The notes: generated by a model from the sequence alone, not told the origin. Counted from the first letter of the stretch, positions 1-10,525 are shown. The stretch is DNA of 64,000 bases from Parabacteroides sp. TM07-1AC (GCF_003480915.1 NZ_QUKD01000003.1:365424-429423); one strand, 5' to 3'. Numbers and translations: made by a program.

Positions 1-1918
1 TATTGGAAAATTCTCCGGAAGCAACCACTTTTCCGTCCACCAGTAACTGATAATCAGAGATATGTCCATTAGCATCACGTCCCTGATTGGGGGTATAGAC
101 AAATCCTTTTATAACATGAGGGTCTCTCAGTTTTATGACCAATTCATTTTTACCTTCAGGCAAATAACAGGTCGAGTAGCCGTTCCCGTCAAAAAGTAAA
201 GCCGTATGATCATCCGTGGGATTCAACACGTTGTAATCTGAGGCAGGAAGATCGAAATAACGTATCCCGACAGGTCCTGTTTTACCGGATTGGGGATCAT
301 AGGTTACAGCCTTGACCGTTCCTTTTTTATCCAGGATAAACGGAGCTTTATATTTCGCAGACTGAACAGTAGGTTCCGATCCGTCCGTCGTATAATGCAT
401 ATCAACCCCTTCACTCTCCACACGAATGGAAACCTCATTTTGGGCATTCCGTACAATCATTGGCTGCTCCAGTAGCGGAGGAGCCAGAAATGCCTCCACA
501 TTATTAATGCACAACGGCCCTTTCGCCTCGGTGAAACTGATACGTAACGCATCTGCTTCCGTTGTCTTGAAACGAACAATCCGTTTGTAACCTATCGTTG
601 ACAACGTATCTGTAGTCTCTACCGGCTGCCACTTTCCATCCTTTTCCACATCCAGTGTAAAAGAACAGACACGTTGCCCCAACGGGATATATTCCTGAAT
701 CAATACTCGATTCAACAAGGTTCCTGCCGGCAATGGGAATGTTAATGTACCCGTTGTTACGCCATCGGAGGTAGCCCAATAAGAATCCCAATTATCATCC
801 GTTGTATTTGTAGATCTATAAGCACTGCCACGTTCCTCACTGGCTTTAGCTCTAATTCCTTCCAACAAATTTTTGTTCAGCTCAGCCTTTATCGCATGAG
901 ACCAGTCAACCGCACGTGCCGAGTCCACCGAATGAATCTGTCCATTCAAAGCCACGGGAAAATTCAACAGGAAATTGGCGTTATGACCTACACTCCGGTA
1001 ATAGAGGTCCACCAAATTCGGTACAGTACGAACCTGATGGTCTTCCCGATGATGATAGAACCATCCCGGACGAATCGACACATCACATTCTCCCGGAAGC
1101 CATTGGTTACCATCCTTCATACCCCATTGATTCTGTGTATAATGAGTTTCTTTTTCCAATGAATAAGGAGCCCAGTTCGTTTCGCCTGCCCAACCAGACT
1201 CGTTGCCGATCCAACGGATATCAGGCACCGTACCGCCGAATATCATTGCGCCCGGATGTTTCGCCTTAATCATCTGCCGAGCAATCTCATACCCGTAATA
1301 TTCTTTCGGATTAATAGAACGGCTTTCGTCGGCACCACCATACCAGCCATTACCGCCATTCGCTCCGTCAAACCAAAACTCGAACAAAGGACCGTAATTA
1401 GAGATCAATTCATTGATCTGCTCATGATAAGTTTTTTGATAACCTTCTTGTCCATACTCCGCATTGTGGCGATCCCAGGGCGAGAGGTAAAGTCCGAACT
1501 TCAGACCATACTTTTTGCAAGCATCCGATAATTCGCGCACCATATCTCCTTTTCCTTCTTTATAAGGAGAATGAGAGATATTATAATCGACTGTTTTAGT
1601 CGGCCATAAACAAAAACCGTCATGATGTTTAGCTGTCAGGATCACGCCTTTCAGACCTGCCGCCTGAATGACACGCACCCATTGTTCACAATCGAGGTCA
1701 GTCGGATCGAATGTTTCGGCAGGCGTATTTCCATATCCCCATTCCAGGTCATTGAAAGTATTCAGCCCGAAATGTACAAAAGCATAATTTTCCATTTTCT
1801 GCCATTCGATCTGTTCCGGTGTCGGAACAGGTAGAACCGGAGCAGGAGGAGCCACTTCCTGACAAGCCAGAAGCGAACAAGCGCATAGGCCGAGAATCAG
1901 CATGTTTTTCATTTCCAT
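1..1918 (-). CDS. Alpha-L-fucosidase, GH29 family lipoprotein (C-terminus beyond window)
   Basis: This is a partial gene: the reading frame enters from beyond base 1 and its start is inside the window. It hydrolyses terminal alpha-L-fucose from glycans, probably at the cell surface or in the periplasm. The start begins MEMKNMLILG and has an AGGA about 9 bases upstream. An SPII lipobox (SLLAC) lies near residue 19. The GH29 barrel follows, with the AKHHDGFCLW motif near residue 95 and the nucleophile Asp in FEFWFDGANG at about residue 184. After residue 330 come a galactose-binding-like F5/8-type region and a chitobiase-C/FN3-like region (VDMHYTTDGSEPT), an architecture seen in larger GH29 enzymes. 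It is the last visible gene of the susCD operon that starts at 10423, 26 bases after the PD40 gene. GH29 is secure; subfamily and linkage specificity are not determined. Confidence 0.93.
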   Translation of the reverse strand, partial: MEMKNMLILGLCACSLLACQEVAPPAPVLPVPTPEQIEWQKMENYAFVHFGLNTFNDLEWGYGNTPAETFDPTDLDCEQWVRVIQAAGLKGVILTAKHHDGFCLWPTKTVDYNISHSPYKEGKGDMVRELSDACKKYGLKFGLYLSPWDRHNAEYGQEGYQKTYHEQINELISNYGPLFEFWFDGANGGNGWYGGADESRSINPKEYYGYEIARQMIKAKHPGAMIFGGTVPDIRWIGNESGWAGETNWAPYSLEKETHYTQNQWGMKDGNQWLPGECDVSIRPGWFYHHREDHQVRTVPNLVDLYYRSVGHNANFLLNFPVALNGQIHSVDSARAVDWSHAIKAELNKNLLEGIRAKASEERGSAYRSTNTTDDNWDSYWATSDGVTTGTLTFPLPAGTLLNRVLIQEYIPLGQRVCSFTLDVEKDGKWQPVETTDTLSTIGYKRIVRFKTTEADALRISFTEAKGPLCINNVEAFLAPPLLEQPMIVRNAQNEVSIRVESEGVDMHYTTDGSEPTVQSAKYKAPFILDKKGTVKAVTYDPQSGKTGPVGIRYFDLPASDYNVLNPTDDHTALLFDGNGYSTCYLPEGKNELVIKLRDPHVIKGFVYTPNQGRDANGHISDYQLLVDGKVVASGEFSN

Positions 1919-1944
1919 ATTATCCTGTTTTAATCGTTTCTTAG

Positions 1945-3405
1945 TTATTTCCCCATAAAAGAGACTTTACAATTCTTACCTTCTTTGATTCGGGAATCCA
2001 ATCGGTACATGTCCATTTTCACTTTCCCTTTGACAAATTCCGGAATATTATACGACTTGGTAAGGAATGTATAATAATCGGCAGATTCCTGTGGCAAAAG
2101 GAACGGTTTCGAAAGAATACCGCCCTCATCCACATGGGCTATAAAAGGGCGTGTATACAAACCATCCAACCGGCGACTGCTGAACACGACCCATTTACTG
2201 TTGGACGACCAGGAATGGTAGCTGTCCGTATCCGGACTGTTCACATCCTCCGTCGGGACTTGTCTGCCCGTGTCCAGGTCAAACATGCAAAGATCCGCAT
2301 CCTTATGCCAAATCGGAAATGTTCCGTAAGAAGTAGTCGTACAAAGCAGATACTTTCCATCCGGTGAAACACGCGGGAACAAAATACTCCGTTGCTCCGT
2401 TTCCGCCTGATAAACCGTATCGACCGCAGATCCGAATGTTCCCCTTTTCGGATCGAACGAGATACGGCAAAGACTGTAACGGAGTTCTTTCAATCCTTCC
2501 GGTACCCGGACAGCCGGAGCTGAACAAAAATAAAGAGATTTCCCGTCCGGCGAAAAAGTCGGGAATGTCTCAAAACAATTCTTCGAGAATAAAAACCCGG
2601 CTGTCAGAACGGTCCGTTTCTCCACATCGTAAACAACCACATCGGAAGCTTTGTCGTAGACCTCTGTACGGTGGACCGGATGCGTATCCTGCGTCGTATT
2701 ATTCACAGAAAAAGCGACATATTTCCCCGACGGGTGCCAGGACGGATAAACCAACGCTGATATCGTATTTTCAGTTTTCGTATCCAATGTCTCTATTTTC
2801 TCACCGTCGACTAACACCGTACACCCATATTTAGCACGAATATGGAGCAACATCTTATCCGGATCCTGATTACAGAACGAATGGCAATTCATACAATTGC
2901 TATCCGTCAAACGGTTTTCCAAAATAGGATCTTGTTCAAAAGAACACAGTTCCCGCTGATAGATACCCATACTTCCCCACAACTGATAACCCGGATCGAT
3001 CAGGCGATAAGCGATATAAGGATCGATCGGGTCTGCCGATACGTATATATGGAAAGTACGAAAAGCTTTCCATTTCCCCGCATCTTCCACCAAGACAGAG
3101 ATATCTACCTGTTTTCCTTTACCCACAGCCAGCAGCTTCTTCCACTTCGCATCGGGTATAGAAAGTGATCCGTTCGACGTATAGACAGAAAACAAACATC
3201 CTTCCGTCTGAAAAACCGTACAAACCTTCCCGTATCCCCGGACAGAAAAATTCAGCGGAGCTATTGTCGCAGGGATTGTCACCCCCACATAATCCGGATA
3301 AATATCCGGCAATTCATCGATCTGAACGGAAACGACAGGCGGCCGATCAGGAGAACATCCCCCTGATAACAATATAGCAAACAGAAAATATAACAATTGT
3401 TTCAT
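1945..3405 (-). CDS. PD40/TolB-like beta-propeller lipoprotein with one CxxCH haem-binding motif
   Basis: A 486-residue exported lipoprotein (lipobox LLSGGC, Cys 17). Residues 30-130 look like a beta-sandwich. A CMNCH motif at residues 171-175 matches the c-type haem attachment signature CxxCH and sits in a small Cys/His-rich insert. From residue 215 there are repeated PD40/WD40-like blades, with YPSWHPSGKYVAFSVN, FPTFSPDGKSLYFCS, FPRVSPDGKYLL and YHSWSSNSKWVVFSS as the blade signatures. Similar PD40 proteins beside SusC/D genes are often named only as cytochrome-like or TolB-like. The start overlaps the stop of the upstream DUF6057-like gene by 4 bases, so the two are probably translationally coupled. 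Function is unknown; haem binding is inferred from the motif alone. Confidence 0.8.
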   Translation of the reverse strand: MKQLLYFLFAILLSGGCSPDRPPVVSVQIDELPDIYPDYVGVTIPATIAPLNFSVRGYGKVCTVFQTEGCLFSVYTSNGSLSIPDAKWKKLLAVGKGKQVDISVLVEDAGKWKAFRTFHIYVSADPIDPYIAYRLIDPGYQLWGSMGIYQRELCSFEQDPILENRLTDSNCMNCHSFCNQDPDKMLLHIRAKYGCTVLVDGEKIETLDTKTENTISALVYPSWHPSGKYVAFSVNNTTQDTHPVHRTEVYDKASDVVVYDVEKRTVLTAGFLFSKNCFETFPTFSPDGKSLYFCSAPAVRVPEGLKELRYSLCRISFDPKRGTFGSAVDTVYQAETEQRSILFPRVSPDGKYLLCTTTSYGTFPIWHKDADLCMFDLDTGRQVPTEDVNSPDTDSYHSWSSNSKWVVFSSRRLDGLYTRPFIAHVDEGGILSKPFLLPQESADYYTFLTKSYNIPEFVKGKVKMDMYRLDSRIKEGKNCKVSFMGK

Positions 3406-5177
3406 TTATCCATTGTATTAAACATATAATAAAACCAGTAAGTCTTTCCAAACTCGGGAGCCAGTACTACTGCCGGGTTCTGTCCGAAACGGGTTCCCTC
3501 TTTTACTTTCTGCATAAAAGCCAGCGCCTGATTCCTTACTTTTACACTCACTCCATGTTCCAACCAGAAGCGCGGATCGTCAGGACGACAAATCACCACA
3601 GCCTCCTGCTGGCTGTCAGTCATTTCAGGCCACGCAGGAGTCCTGAAAAGAGATTCCTGCAAAACCATATATGTACCAATATCTTTATTCAGTAACAGGA
3701 ATGATGTCAGATATTGTAAACCACTTTTATTATCCGGACAAGCCGGCACAAGATGTGTCAACGTACTGACCGGATCTGTATATAATTCAGGAATAGCAGC
3801 CTCAGCCTTCCAACAACGACGCTTTAACCCTAAAACAGGATCTTGTTCTACCGCCTGGTCGTTCTGCAGAAAACGACGGTAAGAAGAAGCCCACTCTTTA
3901 TAATACCAGGTATTTTCGAGCAGTCGGATATATTTTTCCGCTACCGGATAAGCTCCTGTTATAATATTTGTTTCCACCAATCTCTTCAACATCCGTGGAT
4001 TACCAGAAGGGCGAGAACTGACCAACGCCTCAAAAGCAAATTTCTGGGAAGTACTGATAATCCCCATACAATAATACAGATCACTATGTAATTCAGCCGT
4101 AAACACCGACTGATCCCAACGTAACATCAATGTCTCTATCCCTCCCTGCGGATAATCGAATAATCGTTCCGATAATTGTCCCGTCTGCGCCAGTGCCAAA
4201 TTCAAATTACACATACGCCTTTTTGACAAAACTGTTTGGTCAAAACCGGATATGATCTTACCCCATTGCCCGGTACGGACATAATAGTCTTGCTGAAACT
4301 GGTCGAGAGCATCTATTTTTCCGAAATGGATGATACTTTCATAACCTAATAAAAAAATAATCGCCCATTGAAAACCTTCCCACCAACATTTCCCTTTAAA
4401 AGATACGGGAGAGTGATACTTTTTCAAAAAAGCAGCCAATAACATGGCTGCCGGAAGAGCATACCAGGAATAACAAATCTGTGAATTATGGACCTGCGGA
4501 TTATAGTAAGCATCCGGAAAAAAAGCCATTGAGATATTCGTACTATACCCTAAATAGCAACCTCCAACAGCAGAAAGAACGGCTACCGGCAGGTAAATGA
4601 TACAAATATATTTCTTTGTTCCATTGGTCAGAAACTCTAAAAGGAGAGCGGAAACAGCAAATAAATGAGTAATCGGTCCGGCGATCAGATAAAGGAGAGG
4701 TATTATACATAGACCGTAAACAAGTCGGATACGAGGGGATAAGTTTACATATATCCATAAAAAAAGTAACAAAAACAAATAAGCTATCGTTCCCTGTTCC
4801 AAATAGTCGTAGTCAAGGTGCATGATCAGCAAAGAGAGCCAGGGAAGAAAGAAAACAACAGGCAAATCATTCCGAATACTTATTTTTTTCAGAATCAATG
4901 AAGAGACTATAGCGACCAAAGTCAAAAGAAAGGCTGTAATAACGGGACCTATCCCTATAATAATATAAAACTGTGAAAGAAATTCCGAGAGATAAAGAGC
5001 CACACCGCCAGCTTGCTTCCATGTTGCAGCAGCATACTGACCCGTAAACTGAAACATTTGAAATTGTTCCTTAAAAGGATACAGGAAACGGAATACATAA
5101 AATAAGACTATAACTTGCAAAAAGAACAAGATAAATCCGGATGTCAGGTTCTTATATTTCATATCGGATAATTTCAT
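3402..5177 (-). CDS. DUF6057-like polytopic membrane protein
   Basis: A 591-residue protein. The first ~300 residues hold about nine hydrophobic membrane segments (for example near residues 14-33, 65-95, 107-122, 128-146, 153-172 and 192-210). The C-terminal half (about 300-591) is soluble and helical, with TPR-like spacing. I recognise it as resembling DUF6057, a Bacteroidota family often found beside PD40 proteins in glycan loci. It lies between susD (71-base gap holding a hairpin) and the PD40 gene (4-base overlap). Biochemical role is unknown. One possibility is that it works with the haem-motif PD40 protein as an inner-membrane partner, but only the gene coupling supports this. Confidence 0.7.
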   Translation of the reverse strand: MKLSDMKYKNLTSGFILFFLQVIVLFYVFRFLYPFKEQFQMFQFTGQYAAATWKQAGGVALYLSEFLSQFYIIIGIGPVITAFLLTLVAIVSSLILKKISIRNDLPVVFFLPWLSLLIMHLDYDYLEQGTIAYLFLLLFLWIYVNLSPRIRLVYGLCIIPLLYLIAGPITHLFAVSALLLEFLTNGTKKYICIIYLPVAVLSAVGGCYLGYSTNISMAFFPDAYYNPQVHNSQICYSWYALPAAMLLAAFLKKYHSPVSFKGKCWWEGFQWAIIFLLGYESIIHFGKIDALDQFQQDYYVRTGQWGKIISGFDQTVLSKRRMCNLNLALAQTGQLSERLFDYPQGGIETLMLRWDQSVFTAELHSDLYYCMGIISTSQKFAFEALVSSRPSGNPRMLKRLVETNIITGAYPVAEKYIRLLENTWYYKEWASSYRRFLQNDQAVEQDPVLGLKRRCWKAEAAIPELYTDPVSTLTHLVPACPDNKSGLQYLTSFLLLNKDIGTYMVLQESLFRTPAWPEMTDSQQEAVVICRPDDPRFWLEHGVSVKVRNQALAFMQKVKEGTRFGQNPAVVLAPEFGKTYWFYYMFNTMDK

Positions 5178-5194
5178 AATAAGGAAATAATAAG

Positions 5195-5228
5195 AACAGG
5201 GGACAGATATGTTCCCATCCCCTGTTTT
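5195..5228 (-). terminator. Hairpin between susD and downstream PUL A genes
   Basis: Inverted repeat ACAGGGGA (5196-5203) and TCCCCTGT (5218-5225) with a 14-base loop. It lies after the susD stop and before the DUF6057-like gene. On the transcribed minus strand it is followed by TCTTATTATTT, which is only moderately U-rich, so it is more likely an attenuator or RNA-stabilising stem than a full stop. Confidence 0.6.
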
Positions 5229-5248
5229 TATCAGTTAATAACTACCTG

Positions 5249-7102
5249 TTATTCCCAGCCCGGATTCTGCTTCAGAAGAGAACCGTAACTTGCAGATAAT
5301 GTAATCTGGCTTGTCGGAACCGGATAATATAAACGCTTATCATTCGTAGTCCATTTACGACCTGCTTCGCTCAGACTTTTACCTGAATACATGCGGATAT
5401 AAGTTTTACCATTATATTCGAGTAAATCACGAGCTGTTGCTCCTTCGAATACTTCAGGTTGATATAATTCTTTTACTTTATCCGTAACACGCATACCCAA
5501 ATATGTTTTGGGATTTTCAAACAATTTCATCGCATTCCAACGCATAATATCGTCATAACGGAAACCTTCTAATGCCAACTCGATACGACGTTCACGACGA
5601 ATTTCATACAACAGCGGAGTTATTGAATATCCGTAATCAACCGGATCCAAATCAGCAACCGGAGAGACAATCAGATGTTTCATATTAACACGGTCACGCA
5701 ATTTATTGATCGTTTCATCTAAAACAGCTTGTGTACACTCGCTCAATTCACATTTTGCTTCAGCGTAAATCAACAGGATTTCTGCATAGCGGAAAACAAA
5801 CCAATCATAAGAAGAAGTCTTAACAGCATCCTGCTGACTCTGACTTGCCGAAACCAGTTTAATAGGTGAATAGCCTGTAGATGTACCAGTCAATCCCGGT
5901 GCAGAATGAACAGTAGCCCCCGGCTCTTCAGAGCCACTGAATTCTTTCTTATCATTGATACCGGTATTTACCACACGCATACCATTACTTTTCACTGTAT
6001 ATGGACGGAACTTACTGTCTATAATCTGATACATACGAGGATCGCGATTTGTCATTTCATCATCCAGTGTTTCGTCACCTTTATACTCCTGACTATTTGC
6101 AATAGGTAAACCGTCCGTACAAAGGAACGATTCTGCAAAATCTTTAGAAAGGCCGGCACCTCCGCCACGAGCAAGATTGTGAGTCAATACATCGGCTTCA
6201 AAAACACGGGCCAAAATACATTCTTTATTGCTTGTTAAATCCTCCTGTGTAAACTGGTTGGCATAATACAAAGGATAATTGGCAAACGCAGATTGGTTTG
6301 CTCCGGCATCCGACCCTTGTACAATATCATAAAGTCCACTATCCATAACCTCTTTAGCGAGAGTTGCTGCTTTTTGCAATAACTCCTGAGAAGTAGGAGA
6401 AGTCGAAACATTATGATATTTTTTATATGTACCGTAATGCAAACAAACACGAGCCAAGAATGTACGGGCAGCATCCTTATGTAAAGCTCCTACCTCTGCC
6501 GCACTTTTCTCCGGCAGCCATTCGATTGCAAATTCCAAATCTTCGATAATTTTCCCCAATACCAAGTCACGGTCGTCACGGGCCTTATACAATTCATCGG
6601 TATCTGCAGTTGTCAAATCCTTATCATACCAGGGAACATCTCCAAATGTTTTAATCTTATCGAAATAGTCAAAAGCACGGAAAAAGCGGACTACGGCAAC
6701 AACCGGATTCACTTCAGATTCAGAAGCATTTACCCGTTGATAACGAGTCATAAAATAGTTCAGGTTACGAATATTATTCCAGTACCATTTTGAATCGAAA
6801 TTCGCTTCAGAAGGTATAACCCATTCATTAAACAGCCACTGGTCGGGAGAAGCGGTTAAACGGTTGTCACATCTTTCATCAAGAGTCGTTAAATCATCCA
6901 GATTTTCAGTTCCGTCTGACCTTAATCCCTTTCCTGTCAAATTCATGTAAAAGCCTTTGGCATAATTTTCCAGGTCACTTACCGTATTCCAATAGCTATT
7001 ATCAGTAATACTGTCTTTAGGATTGAGATCCGTCACGTCACAAGCCGTAAATCCTCCCAATAATCCAAGACTTAATCCTAATAAAATATATTTAGTTTTC
7101 AT
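5249..7102 (-). CDS. SusD/RagB family outer-membrane glycan-binding lipoprotein (PUL A)
   Basis: A 617-residue surface lipoprotein that caps its SusC partner and binds the glycan before import. The signal peptide MKTKYILLGLSLGLLGGFTAC ends at a lipobox Cys (residue 21). The mature N-terminus DVTDLNPKDSITDNSYWNT is typical of SusD. TPR helices run through about residues 90-260. The C-terminal RagB region includes FRYAEILLIYAEAKCEL, the ERRIELALEGFRYDDIMRW motif and the usual final Gly-Trp (QNPGWE). It follows susC by 15 bases. Ligand is unknown; the fucosidase in the operon suggests a fucosylated glycan. Confidence 0.95.
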   Translation of the reverse strand: MKTKYILLGLSLGLLGGFTACDVTDLNPKDSITDNSYWNTVSDLENYAKGFYMNLTGKGLRSDGTENLDDLTTLDERCDNRLTASPDQWLFNEWVIPSEANFDSKWYWNNIRNLNYFMTRYQRVNASESEVNPVVAVVRFFRAFDYFDKIKTFGDVPWYDKDLTTADTDELYKARDDRDLVLGKIIEDLEFAIEWLPEKSAAEVGALHKDAARTFLARVCLHYGTYKKYHNVSTSPTSQELLQKAATLAKEVMDSGLYDIVQGSDAGANQSAFANYPLYYANQFTQEDLTSNKECILARVFEADVLTHNLARGGGAGLSKDFAESFLCTDGLPIANSQEYKGDETLDDEMTNRDPRMYQIIDSKFRPYTVKSNGMRVVNTGINDKKEFSGSEEPGATVHSAPGLTGTSTGYSPIKLVSASQSQQDAVKTSSYDWFVFRYAEILLIYAEAKCELSECTQAVLDETINKLRDRVNMKHLIVSPVADLDPVDYGYSITPLLYEIRRERRIELALEGFRYDDIMRWNAMKLFENPKTYLGMRVTDKVKELYQPEVFEGATARDLLEYNGKTYIRMYSGKSLSEAGRKWTTNDKRLYYPVPTSQITLSASYGSLLKQNPGWE

Positions 7103-7117
7103 TGTCTTCTCTTGTTT

Positions 7118-10100
7118 TTACAGTGTTAAATTTAATCCAATTGCAACTTTTCTGTTAATCGGGTATGTCAAACCACCCAAAGTCTCAGGGTCGAATGCAT
7201 CATTCAGCGGAGTGATAGTCAGCAAGTTCTCTCCTGTTACATATAACCTCAGACGAGAAATACCCCATTTGGCTGTCAGATTCTTCGGGATTGTATAACC
7301 TACCGTCAAATTCTTCAAACGTCCATAAGCTGCACTTTGCAAATAACGATCGCTTGTCACCCTGTTACCGCCATTTTGCCATCCCGGTCTTGGGAAATAA
7401 GCGTTCGTATTCGTCTCAGTCCAATAATCCAAAGCCGGAGTATACGGAACATCCCATTGGCTGGTGAAACCCCAGAACTGAGCGCCACTCAGCATGTAAT
7501 CACGCTTTCCTGTTCCTTGCCAGAACATTTCAAAATCAAAATTCTTATAATCAAACCCGACAGTAAGCCCAAACTGATAACGAGGTGTTTTATTACCTAT
7601 AATACTCTTATCACCGGGATTATAGATTGTTTCCTCACCTTTTGTTATTTTACCATCACCATCCAAATCTTCGTATTTTACATCACCGGCACCCCATTTA
7701 CCTGCATAAAGCTCACTTTGGTCTGCTGCAGCTGCTTCAGCATCCGATTGGAAAAGACCATTTGAATGATACCCCCAGATTTCACCGATCTTCTGTCCTA
7801 CATAATACTTTCCATCATTATCGCTCTGTGAATAGAAACCAGCATCATTTCCAGCATACTTGGTAATTGTTGCCTGATAGTCAGATAAAACACCTTTTAC
7901 CCAATAAGAGAGTCCGTTTTCTAACCGGTCGTTCCATCCTAAAGAAAGTTCCCATCCAATCGTCTTCATATCAGCAGAATTGCTTTTAGGAACACTCGCT
8001 CCCAGCGTTGCGGGTAAAGTTGCTCCTGCTACCAACATATCTTTCGTATTACGACGGTACCAGTCAAATGATCCGGTCAAACGATTACTTAAAAATGAAG
8101 CATCAAAACCAAAGTCCATTTGAGTAACAGTCTCCCAGGTAAAATCAGAAGCAACAAGCCCCGGAGCTTTTACAATAACGGGTTTGGAACCGTTGATCAA
8201 ATAATTATAAGATGAATTTGTTCCATAAGTTGCTAAATATGGGAAATTACCCAAATCACCCATAACCTGATTTCCTAAAGAACCGTAGGATCCACGAATC
8301 TTCATGTCATTCCACCAACCTTTCAACGGTTGCCAGAAGTTTTCTTCTGAAATACGCCATGCAGCAGAAACAGATGGAAAGAAAGCATAACGATGATCTT
8401 TAGCAAACTTGGATGAACCGTCATAACGTCCGTTTACTTCAAGCAGATAACGTTGTTTATAGTTGTAGTTAAGACGGAAGAAGAAACCATTAATAGCCCA
8501 ATAGGTATCTTCGGAAGACATACTCTGTTCACCTGTAGCCAAATCCAAGTCAGGAATGTCTTCAACAATCAGGTTTGTGCGTTTAGCATTATATTTTTTG
8601 TTAGACTTTTTCTCCTGGTTATAACCTGCCATAATTTTGAAATTATGCGTATTATCCAAGAATGATTTGGTATATTCTGCAAATGCGTTGAAAGCATAGT
8701 AATAATCTTCATTGGTCGTATAATTGGCATAACTCGGCTTTGTCCAACCATAAAGGGCTTCAGTTCCGGCAACTGCTGTATAATCAGTAAATGTCCGCTG
8801 AACCTCTGAAGAATTCTTGCTATATATATTATATGTATAATCAGCATTAATAACCAACCCTTCTAACGGGGTAAGCTTCACGGCACCAGTTAACCATATA
8901 TCGTTGACTTTATATTTCGTATAGCCTCCTAAATCTCCGACAGCAGCTGGATTCGTGTTTCCGTTTTGTCCGGAGTAGTTATTAACACCCTCATCTTCAT
9001 AAACATAATCGCCTGAAGTCTGGATACCTAAACCGGAATCATTAATAGCAGCCGCACCAGGACTGTAAACCAGCCTGCCGGTATGCCCGAAACGTACAGG
9101 CATCAACGGGCTTAAGTCATTTTTCAACATACCACCATAAGCATCAATTCCCGCCGTAGAGTTAGTAATAGGGTGATCCTCCGTAGAATAGTTATCTGTG
9201 ATTTTAGCACTTACCTGCAGCCATTTTGTCAATTGTGAAGAAAGATTCAATGTGGCATTAAATTTCTTGTAATTATCATCAGCAGTCTTCAAAATACCAT
9301 TCTGGTCTGCAAAACCAACAGAACCATAATATGTGGTTTTTGAATCTCCGCCACTGATATTAACGTTGTATTGTTGTGAAAAGCTTGTTTTGTACAACTC
9401 ATTAAACCAGTCTGTGTTACCACAATAAAGCCATCTACTTTGATTTTGCGATTGATCGAAATATTCCGGATATTTGTAAGAACCGTTCATATAAGCCTTT
9501 ACATAATCCAACTGTCCCGGAGTGATCAAAGAACTCATTCCACTATTTGCAGCTGCAATATCTCTCATTTCCAGATAATCCAGAGAGTTAATATTATGCA
9601 TCCTCAATGCCGGACTTTGCCAATAACCGCTTGCAGATACGGAAATCTGAGGCTTTTGTTCACTTTTACCTTTCTTTGTCGTAATCAGGATAACGCCATA
9701 AGCAGCACGAGCGCCATAGATAGCGGCAGATGCAGCATCCTTTAAAACAGAAATAGAGGCAATATCATCCGGATTAACAAGGTTAGCATCCATTTGAACA
9801 TTATCTACCAACACCAGTGGACTACCGCCATTAATAGAGTTATTACCACGAATATTAAAATCGGAACTACTTCCCGGAGCCCCTCCTTTACTCATCGTTA
9901 CATTCAAGTTGGGTACAACCCCCTGCAGCCCTTGTCCCACATTCGTAATAGGACGGTTTTCCAAAACATCGCCTGCAACCTGCGCTACAGCACCAGTCAA
10001 ATTCTCTTTTTTCTGTGTGCCGTATCCTACGACAACCACTTCTTCCAAAGCTTGTGAGTCTTCCTTTAGTTTTACAGAGACTGAAGGTTGTCCTGTATAC

Positions 10101-10423
10101 GCAATTTCCTGTGTTGCATATCCGATGTATGAAATCTGGATAACATCTCCTTTCTTTACATCTTCCAGTACAACCTTACCATCCATGTCGGTCACATTTC
10201 CGTTGGTTGTTCCTTTAATAATAACTGAAGCTCCGACCACAGGGCCGAATGAATCCTCTACCACACATGTGACCTTCCCATTTTGTTGGGCCAGACTTAC
10301 TGACGGTCTCTCCGGCGTTATATCCGCAGAAACTCCTACGGGAACAGTTAAAGCTCCCGCCAGTAGCATTAGACTTACTAATTTAGTTTTTTTCAACATA
10401 AAGTTATAATTTAAAGAATACAT
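7118..10423 (-). CDS. SusC/RagA family TonB-linked outer-membrane transporter (PUL A, no STN domain)
   Basis: A 1101-residue TonB-dependent transporter for glycan import. It has a signal peptide (internal MLKKTKLVSLMLLAGAL, so ATG 10399 is a possible alternative start), a carboxypeptidase-regulatory-like domain at about 45-125 (VIIKGTTNGNVTDMDGK), a TonB-box/plug start (LEEVVVVGYGTQKKENLTGAV) and a plug with the RGNNSINGGSPLVLVDN motif. The barrel ends in a hydrophobic terminal strand (VAIGLNLTL). Unlike the other three SusC proteins in the window it lacks an N-terminal STN domain, and no sigma/anti-sigma pair is nearby. This fits control by the invertible promoter just upstream. It forms an operon with SusD and the three following genes. 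Confidence 0.95.
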   Translation of the reverse strand: MYSLNYNFMLKKTKLVSLMLLAGALTVPVGVSADITPERPSVSLAQQNGKVTCVVEDSFGPVVGASVIIKGTTNGNVTDMDGKVVLEDVKKGDVIQISYIGYATQEIAYTGQPSVSVKLKEDSQALEEVVVVGYGTQKKENLTGAVAQVAGDVLENRPITNVGQGLQGVVPNLNVTMSKGGAPGSSSDFNIRGNNSINGGSPLVLVDNVQMDANLVNPDDIASISVLKDAASAAIYGARAAYGVILITTKKGKSEQKPQISVSASGYWQSPALRMHNINSLDYLEMRDIAAANSGMSSLITPGQLDYVKAYMNGSYKYPEYFDQSQNQSRWLYCGNTDWFNELYKTSFSQQYNVNISGGDSKTTYYGSVGFADQNGILKTADDNYKKFNATLNLSSQLTKWLQVSAKITDNYSTEDHPITNSTAGIDAYGGMLKNDLSPLMPVRFGHTGRLVYSPGAAAINDSGLGIQTSGDYVYEDEGVNNYSGQNGNTNPAAVGDLGGYTKYKVNDIWLTGAVKLTPLEGLVINADYTYNIYSKNSSEVQRTFTDYTAVAGTEALYGWTKPSYANYTTNEDYYYAFNAFAEYTKSFLDNTHNFKIMAGYNQEKKSNKKYNAKRTNLIVEDIPDLDLATGEQSMSSEDTYWAINGFFFRLNYNYKQRYLLEVNGRYDGSSKFAKDHRYAFFPSVSAAWRISEENFWQPLKGWWNDMKIRGSYGSLGNQVMGDLGNFPYLATYGTNSSYNYLINGSKPVIVKAPGLVASDFTWETVTQMDFGFDASFLSNRLTGSFDWYRRNTKDMLVAGATLPATLGASVPKSNSADMKTIGWELSLGWNDRLENGLSYWVKGVLSDYQATITKYAGNDAGFYSQSDNDGKYYVGQKIGEIWGYHSNGLFQSDAEAAAADQSELYAGKWGAGDVKYEDLDGDGKITKGEETIYNPGDKSIIGNKTPRYQFGLTVGFDYKNFDFEMFWQGTGKRDYMLSGAQFWGFTSQWDVPYTPALDYWTETNTNAYFPRPGWQNGGNRVTSDRYLQSAAYGRLKNLTVGYTIPKNLTAKWGISRLRLYVTGENLLTITPLNDAFDPETLGGLTYPINRKVAIGLNLTL

Positions 10424-10525
10424 CTTTTATAAAAAGGGCGTCAGTCCTGCGTATGATCACTTATATTCATTCTCATACTATGAAATTTGGCGTACTTTTT
10501 ATTCTCATTTGCTTGTTGTTTTTTA

